This document shows positions 58,987 through 64,000 of a stretch of 64,000 nt of DNA, piece after piece. The notes below the pieces were generated by a model. That model worked only from the letters and a program-made list of their open reading frames with translations, had not been told where the DNA came from and did not search any database. The stretch lies in contig NZ_CM004509.1 in NCBI RefSeq assembly GCF_001693435.1, positions 372,001 to 436,000 of the forward strand. The letters are read 5' to 3'. The DNA is from Gilliamella sp. wkB7. GTDB lineage: Bacteria > Pseudomonadota > Gammaproteobacteria > Enterobacterales > Orbaceae. The first letter of the stretch is position 1. Every line of letters begins with the position of its first letter. The position numbers were made by a program, and so were the translations under genes.

Positions 58987-59718
58987 ATGGTTTTTATTTT
59001 TCGCTTAATTTTTGTCGTCATCACAGGAATTATTCTTTGTGTTTTAGGAGTGATTTTTTGTTTATTTAACCCAAGAAACCCCAAAAATGTAGCAAGATTC
59101 GCCCATTTATTTAGTTTGTTATTCCAACCTGTATTTGGCGTTAAAGTCACTACACGCCCTTATTCTAAAATTAGTAATATGGGAAGCTGTGTTTTTATTG
59201 CTAATCACCAGAATAATTACGATTTGGTGGTTGCTGCTGATATTGTACAACCAAAAACGGTTACCGTAGGTAAAAAAAGTTTAGCTTGGATCCCATTTTT
59301 TGGGCAACTTTATTATCTTACAGGTAACATACTCATTGACCGCAACAATAAATCAAAAGCACGCGATACAATTGAACAAGTGGTTAGAGAAATTCAAAAT
59401 CATGGTATTTCTATTTGGATGTTTCCTGAAGGTACACGTAGCCGCGGTCGAGGACTGTTACCCTTTAAAATGGGTGCTTTTAAAGCAGCAATAGCAGCTG
59501 GTGTACCCATTGTACCAATTTGTATATCAGAGACAAATAATATTAAGTTAAATCGTTTCAATAATGGTCATATGATTGTTGAAATGCTCGATCCAATTGA
59601 AACTAAAAACCTTCATAAAGAAGATGCCAAAACATTAATGGAACAGTGCTATGCAAAAATGTCTAACAAAATAGCGGAAATTAATGCTGAAGTACAACAA
59701 CTTAACAATCAAAAGTAA
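58987..59718 (+). CDS. plsC: 1-acyl-sn-glycerol-3-phosphate acyltransferase
   Basis: Membrane enzyme of 243 residues making phosphatidic acid from lysophosphatidic acid. The acyltransferase box HX4D is NHQNNYD (His74, Asp79), and the glycerol-phosphate pocket is FPEGTR (146-151). Two hydrophobic segments lie at 4-27 and about 100-115. It starts with TGAGGTAAATT upstream and is followed three bases later by cmoM. Confidence 0.95.
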   Translation: MVFIFRLIFVVITGIILCVLGVIFCLFNPRNPKNVARFAHLFSLLFQPVFGVKVTTRPYSKISNMGSCVFIANHQNNYDLVVAADIVQPKTVTVGKKSLAWIPFFGQLYYLTGNILIDRNNKSKARDTIEQVVREIQNHGISIWMFPEGTRSRGRGLLPFKMGAFKAAIAAGVPIVPICISETNNIKLNRFNNGHMIVEMLDPIETKNLHKEDAKTLMEQCYAKMSNKIAEINAEVQQLNNQK

Positions 59719-59721
59719 TTT

Positions 59722-60492
59722 ATGAGTAAACAAGATCGCAATTTTGATGATATCAGCAATAAATTTGCACAAAATATTTATGGTACAACCAAAGGTCGAA
59801 TTCGTGAAGCGGTAGTTTGGCAAGAACTTGAGAATATTTTAGCTAACTATCCTGCACATAAACCCCTAAATATCCTTGATGCTGGTGGTGGACAAGGTCA
59901 AATCGCCTGTAGACTAGCTAAACTCGGCCACCATGTTACCATTTGTGATATTTCGCAGCAAATGCTTGAACTAGCAAAACAAAAAGCGAACGAGGAAAAT
60001 GTTGACATCAATTGTCTTTGCTGCTCAATACAGCAACTTCATACTTTACTTGATGAACAGTTTGATATCGTTATTTGTCATGCCGTTTTAGAATGGGTTG
60101 CAGAGCCGATTGAATTAATTCAATCATTAAAAAAATATTTAAAGGTAAATGGCTATCTATCTTTGATGTTTTATAACTACCACGGACTGCTATTTAAAAC
60201 AGTCACCTTGGGTAATTTTGGTTATACACAAGCTGGCCTTGCAAAACGTAAAAAAAAGACACTCTCCCCTGATTTTCCAAGAGAGCCTAAAGATGTCTAT
60301 TATTGGCTGACCCAGTTAGATTTTAATATTTTACAAAAAATAGGTATTCGTATTTTCCACGACTATCTAGCGAATAAATCCAAGGCTGAAACACACTTTG
60401 AACAGCTATTAGAGCTTGAAAAACAATACTGTCGTACTGAACCTTATCTTAATTTAGCTAGATATATTTTAGTCACAGCGAAAAAGAATTAA
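59722..60492 (+). CDS. cmoM: tRNA 5-carboxymethoxyuridine methyltransferase CmoM
   Basis: Class I SAM methyltransferase of 256 residues (formerly SmtA) that methylates cmo5U34 to mcmo5U34. Diagnostic stretches: DRNFDDISNKFAQNIYGTTK (5-24), LDAGGGQGQIACRLAKLGH and HAVLEWVAEP, then KKKTLSPDFPREP near 185. It is almost contiguous with plsC and surely translated from the same message. Confidence 0.94.
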   Translation: MSKQDRNFDDISNKFAQNIYGTTKGRIREAVVWQELENILANYPAHKPLNILDAGGGQGQIACRLAKLGHHVTICDISQQMLELAKQKANEENVDINCLCCSIQQLHTLLDEQFDIVICHAVLEWVAEPIELIQSLKKYLKVNGYLSLMFYNYHGLLFKTVTLGNFGYTQAGLAKRKKKTLSPDFPREPKDVYYWLTQLDFNILQKIGIRIFHDYLANKSKAETHFEQLLELEKQYCRTEPYLNLARYILVTAKKN

Positions 60493-60817
60493 TTGATAAA
60501 AAAATTAACAATATCAAAAGAGTTATCATCTATTTCATAGGTTATAACTTGTTTATTTTTAAATATTTTATCTATCTAACGATGTTAATTTAAGTAATAT
60601 GCCTGACATGACAGAATCATTGTCAGAGCAAATAACAATTAATTAACTGAGCTTATTCGTATTTTGTCAACTATCAGTCCAATGGATATGCAAATAATGA
60701 TGATATCAGGTTATGAATTTTCAATGCGCACCAGCGTTGAAAATAAATCATCACTCGAAAAATTTGTCATAAATCGGTATTATAAGTAGATTCATTTTAT
60801 TGGTTAAGGAATTTGAT
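60493..60817. other. intergenic, nothing recognised
   Basis: About 325 bases with stops in all frames. The last 50 bases before hldD contain GTCATAAATCGGTATTATAAGTA, a possible -10 region, but no clear -35. No terminator hairpin is obvious after cmoM. Confidence 0.4.
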
Positions 60818-61744
60818 ATGATCGTAGTAACTGGTGGTGCTGGATTTATTGGTAGTAATATTGTTAAGGGGTTAAATGACAAAGGACACAAAAATATTTT
60901 AGTGGTGGATGATTTAACTGACGGCACTAAATTTAGTAATTTAGTTGATTTAGATATCGCTGATTATATGGATAAAGACGAATTTATCTCATTAATTATA
61001 GCAGGTGAAGATATGGATATTGATGTTATTTTTCATCAAGGAGCTTGCTCATCGACCACCGAATGGGATGGCAAATTTATGATGGAAAACAACTATCAAT
61101 ATTCAAAAGACTTGTTAGATTGCTGTTTAGATCTTGATATACCATTTTTATATGCATCTTCGGCTGCTACTTATGGTGGGCGCAGTAATAATTTCATTGA
61201 AGATCGCGCTTATGAAAAACCGCTAAATGTTTATGGTTATTCTAAATTTCTGTTTGACCAATATGTTAGACAAGTATTACCTAAAGCTAAATCACAAGTT
61301 TGTGGATTCCGTTATTTTAATGTCTATGGGCCACGTGAATCACATAAAGGTAGCATGGCAAGCGTTGCATTCCATTTAAATGAACAAATTAACAAAGGTG
61401 AAAAACCGAAATTATTTACTGGTAGTGATAACTTCAAACGCGATTTTATTTATGTAAGTGACGTTGTTGATGTAAATTTATGGTTCTGGGAAAATAAAAT
61501 TTCAGGTATTTTCAATTGTGGAACGGGGCGAGCAGAATCATTCCAAACCGTAGCTGATGCTGTCGTCAATTATCATAGAAAAGGGGAAATAGATTATATT
61601 CCGTTCCCTGATAACCTTAAAGGACGATACCAAAGCTTCACTCAAGCTGATCTCACTAAATTTAGAGAAACTGGATGCCCAATTGAATTTAAAACTGTAA
61701 CTGAAGGTACAACTGAATATATGAAATGGCTTAACGAACAATAG
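60818..61744 (+). CDS. hldD: ADP-L-glycero-D-manno-heptose 6-epimerase
   Basis: SDR epimerase of 308 residues giving the heptose donor for LPS inner core. NAD(P) loop GGAGFIGS (6-13), catalytic [10 protein letters not shown] and [11 protein letters not shown], and FNVYGPRE are all present. The ATG at 60818 has AAGGAATTT upstream; the TTG at 60800 would add six residues before the conserved start [10 protein letters not shown]. First gene of hldD-waaF-waaC. Confidence 0.96.
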   Translation: MIVVTGGAGFIGSNIVKGLNDKGHKNILVVDDLTDGTKFSNLVDLDIADYMDKDEFISLIIAGEDMDIDVIFHQGACSSTTEWDGKFMMENNYQYSKDLLDCCLDLDIPFLYASSAATYGGRSNNFIEDRAYEKPLNVYGYSKFLFDQYVRQVLPKAKSQVCGFRYFNVYGPRESHKGSMASVAFHLNEQINKGEKPKLFTGSDNFKRDFIYVSDVVDVNLWFWENKISGIFNCGTGRAESFQTVADAVVNYHRKGEIDYIPFPDNLKGRYQSFTQADLTKFRETGCPIEFKTVTEGTTEYMKWLNEQ

Positions 61745-61759
61745 AAAGGAATTGATAAG

Positions 61760-62809
61760 ATGAAAACACTCATTATTGGTCCTTCATGGGTTGGTGATAT
61801 GATGATGTCACAAAGCCTATATCGTACTTTAAAGCAGCTTGATCCTCATAATGAAATTGATGTTATGGCCCCGGCTTGGAGTCGGGCTTTATTAAATAAA
61901 ATGCCAGAAGTCAATCAGGCGCTTGAAATGCCAATCGGTCATGGTGAGTTTGCTTTCGCTAAACGTTGTCAAATAGGTAGATCTTTACGAGCTAATCATT
62001 ACGATCAAGCTATTGTTTTACCGAATTCATTTAAGTCTGCACTCATTCCATTTTTTGCCAAAATTCCTAAACGAACAGGCTGGAAAGGAGAACTGCGTTA
62101 CGGATTATTAAATGATATTCGCACACTTGATAAAGCTGAGTTTCCTTTGATGGTTGAGCGCTATGTTGCGCTGGCTTATCCCAAAGATCAAATTCATTCG
62201 GCAAAAGATCTACCACAACCACTATTATGGCCAAAACTGAGTGTTGAGCAAAAAGAAATTGATGAGGCATTAGTCACCTTTGCGATTCCACAAGATGAAC
62301 CATTAATTGGCTTTTGTCCTGGTGCAGAATTTGGACCCGCTAAACGTTGGCCAGATTATCATTATGCTACACTTGCCGATATGCTGGTTAAACAAAATGC
62401 TAGAATTATAATCTTTGGTTCAGCCAAAGATCGAGAAGTCGGCGATCAGATTATTGCTAAAATGGTGCAAAGTGATAAATGTATCAACTTAGCAGGTCAA
62501 ACCAAGCTAGAACAAGCTATTGCTTTAATCGCAGCTTGTAAAGCCATTGTGACCAATGATTCAGGATTAATGCATGTTGCTGCTGCATTAGATAGACCAT
62601 TAGTTGCATTATATGGTCCAAGTAGCCCAGAGTTTACCCCTCCACTATCGGATAAAGCAGAAGTTATTCGTTTAATTACTGGTTATCATCGTGTTCGTAA
62701 AGGTGATGCTGAACAAGGTTATCATCAAAGCTTGATTGATATAAAACCAGATAATGTATTTGAAACTTTGATGAATCTTATCATGCGTAGCAAAAAGAGT
62801 AATGAATAA
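61760..62809 (+). CDS. waaF: ADP-heptose:LPS heptosyltransferase II
   Basis: GT9 glycosyltransferase of 349 residues that adds the second heptose. Conserved stretches: LIIGPSWVGDMMMSQSLYR (4-22), FCPGAEFGPAKRWP and the donor site TNDSGLMHVAAALDRPLVAL, followed by LYGPSSPEFTPPL. AAGGAATTGATAAG precedes the ATG. Its stop overlaps the waaC start (TAATG). Confidence 0.96.
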   Translation: MKTLIIGPSWVGDMMMSQSLYRTLKQLDPHNEIDVMAPAWSRALLNKMPEVNQALEMPIGHGEFAFAKRCQIGRSLRANHYDQAIVLPNSFKSALIPFFAKIPKRTGWKGELRYGLLNDIRTLDKAEFPLMVERYVALAYPKDQIHSAKDLPQPLLWPKLSVEQKEIDEALVTFAIPQDEPLIGFCPGAEFGPAKRWPDYHYATLADMLVKQNARIIIFGSAKDREVGDQIIAKMVQSDKCINLAGQTKLEQAIALIAACKAIVTNDSGLMHVAAALDRPLVALYGPSSPEFTPPLSDKAEVIRLITGYHRVRKGDAEQGYHQSLIDIKPDNVFETLMNLIMRSKKSNE

Positions 62810-63771
62810 TGCGTGTCTTAGTCGTTAAAACTTCATCAATGGGTGATGTACTGCATACCCTACCAGCATTAACCGATGCAGCAAATAACATATCTGATAT
62901 TACTTTTGATTGGGTAGTTGAAGAAAATTTTGCTCAAATACCTAGTTGGCACTATGCTGTAAATAATGTAATACCTGTTGCTATAAGACGTTGGCGCAAA
63001 AGTTGGTTTTCAAAAAATACTCGCCAAGAACGTCATGCGTTTATCCAAACCCTTAGGCAGCAAGAATATGATTGTATTATTGACGCGCAAGGACTTATTA
63101 AAAGCGCATTTCTTATAACTCGTAAAGCACGAGGCATAAAACATGGTTTGGATCGTCAAAGTATTAAAGAGCCCATTGCCAGTTGGTTTTATGATGTAAA
63201 ACATGCTATTCCCAAGCAAATGCATGCCATTGAACGAGTTAGAATGTTGTTTGCTCAAAGCTTACAATATCCACTACCAGATTCAATGGGGGATTATGCT
63301 ATTGCCCGCCATTTTCTATCGTCTCTACCTAGTGATAATCAACAGTATCTTGTTTTTTTACATGCTACAACTCGAGATGAAAAACACTGGACGGAAGAAG
63401 CATGGAGAAAATTAATTAAATTAACTGAAGCAACTGGATTAAAAATAAAATTACCTTGGGGAGCCGAGCACGAACAACAAAGAGCGATTCGCCTTGCACA
63501 AGGTTTTAATCATGTCGAAGTATTACCTAAACTATCACTGTCTGATGTTGCAACCATTATTGCTGGAGCAAAAGCAGTAGTTTCAGTTGATACAGGGTTA
63601 AGCCATTTAACCGCTGCATTAGATCGCCCAAATATTACTCTATTTGGTGAAACCGATCCAAAATTAATTGGTGGTTATGGCAAAAATCAATTTAGTATAA
63701 TTTCGCCTGAAAAAAGCATGTGCACTATTCAAGCCGAGCAAGTATACCAACAATTGGCTCAATTTTTATAA
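62809..63771 (+). CDS. waaC: ADP-heptose:LPS heptosyltransferase I
   Basis: GT9 glycosyltransferase of 320 residues that adds the first heptose to Kdo. The start MRVLVVKTSSMGDVLHTLPA and the middle DCIIDAQGLIKSAF, then VDTGLSHLTAALDRPNITLF, are typical. It overlaps waaF by one base, so both are translated together. No further core-sugar gene follows within the window. Confidence 0.96.
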   Translation: MRVLVVKTSSMGDVLHTLPALTDAANNISDITFDWVVEENFAQIPSWHYAVNNVIPVAIRRWRKSWFSKNTRQERHAFIQTLRQQEYDCIIDAQGLIKSAFLITRKARGIKHGLDRQSIKEPIASWFYDVKHAIPKQMHAIERVRMLFAQSLQYPLPDSMGDYAIARHFLSSLPSDNQQYLVFLHATTRDEKHWTEEAWRKLIKLTEATGLKIKLPWGAEHEQQRAIRLAQGFNHVEVLPKLSLSDVATIIAGAKAVVSVDTGLSHLTAALDRPNITLFGETDPKLIGGYGKNQFSIISPEKSMCTIQAEQVYQQLAQFL

Positions 63772-63811
63772 CAACAAATAATGATTACGAAAAATAACAG
63801 GAAGTAGTTTA

Positions 63812-64000
63812 ATGAATAAATATTGTGAACTCATTCGTGAAAAGTATGCCCAAATTGGAAGTAATGAACTGGGTTACATTGAAGATGCCTTAGGAGCCGT
63901 GATGCTGGTTCTAAATGAAGTAGTAGATTGCGATAAAGTTCCTCAAGAACTAAAAGATAAAGCTGCCTATGCGGCAGCTAATTTATTGATTAGTGATTAT
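63812..64000 (+). CDS. yaeP: YaeP family protein (UPF0253), cut by the window end
   Basis: 63 codons are visible up to the last base: the product starts [20 protein letters not shown] and continues [18 protein letters not shown] and [13 protein letters not shown], nearly identical in pattern to E. coli YaeP (66 residues). About three codons and the stop should lie outside. AGGAAG precedes the ATG. Function unknown. Confidence 0.9.
   Translation, partial: MNKYCELIREKYAQIGSNELGYIEDALGAVMLVLNEVVDCDKVPQELKDKAAYAAANLLISDY

Overview
The window reads as an AT-rich gammaproteobacterial chromosome. Its housekeeping genes (erpA, hemL, bcp, perM, topB, zntB, rep, dusA, bamE, fklB, dapB, tadA, hpt, tamA/tamB, plsC, cmoM, hldD, waaF, waaC, yaeP) look like Enterobacterales/Pasteurellales orthologues. 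Low GC plus this gene content suggests an insect-gut Orbaceae lineage (Gilliamella/Orbus/Frischella type); this is inference from memory, no search was run.

Layout. (1) 1-7967 is a very AT-rich accessory island: an orphan small ORF with an MFS exporter, then a mini fatty-acid/polyketide-type operon (possible truncated acyl-activating protein, ACP, ketosynthase, MaoC-type dehydratase, FabG-type reductase), a decayed EmrA/HlyD-type adaptor and an AraC regulator. It ends at a tRNA-Gly/tRNA-Leu pair. (2) 8190-18400 is mostly core: erpA/hemL divergent, bcp/perM convergent, yjgR, a YdcH-like protein, and mgtA with a long leader that contains a probable leader peptide. (3) 18497-22205 holds topB, a pseudogene and zntB. 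(4) 22280-30315 is a complete Chu-type haem uptake and anaerobic haem degradation locus. chuT-chuA run rightward and chuW-X-Y-U-V run leftward from a shared control region with Fur-box-like sites. (5) 30640-39996 is a large envelope-stress-type operon: YjfI (DUF2170 with an extra N-terminal DNA-binding-like segment), a PspA/IM30 protein, a YqiJ-type OB-fold membrane protein, a YqiK flotillin and a 1647-residue AAA+ ATPase. Its upstream region is an imperfect tandem duplication of the chuA 3' end and carries repeated TTACATGTAA palindromes. (6) 41190-42750 has a tRNA-Arg gene followed by a decayed prophage scrap (terminase remnant, one membrane protein) and a degenerate copy of the tRNA 3' end. 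(7) 43402-64000 is core again, with three oddities: an orphan WapI-like immunity gene, an MnmC reduced to its methyltransferase half, and an LPS inner-core set hldD-waaF-waaC.

How the parts fit. ChuA brings haem across the outer membrane, ChuT/U/V carry it inward, ChuX holds it in the cytosol, and ChuW/ChuY open and reduce the ring anaerobically, which suits a low-oxygen gut. The PspA/flotillin/giant-ATPase operon is the most system-like and least understood block: a membrane-binding ESCRT-III-type protein, a membrane scaffold, an OB-fold partner and a huge remodelling ATPase in one transcription direction. The island at 1-7967 looks like a lipid- or polyene-type product pathway that is partly degraded.
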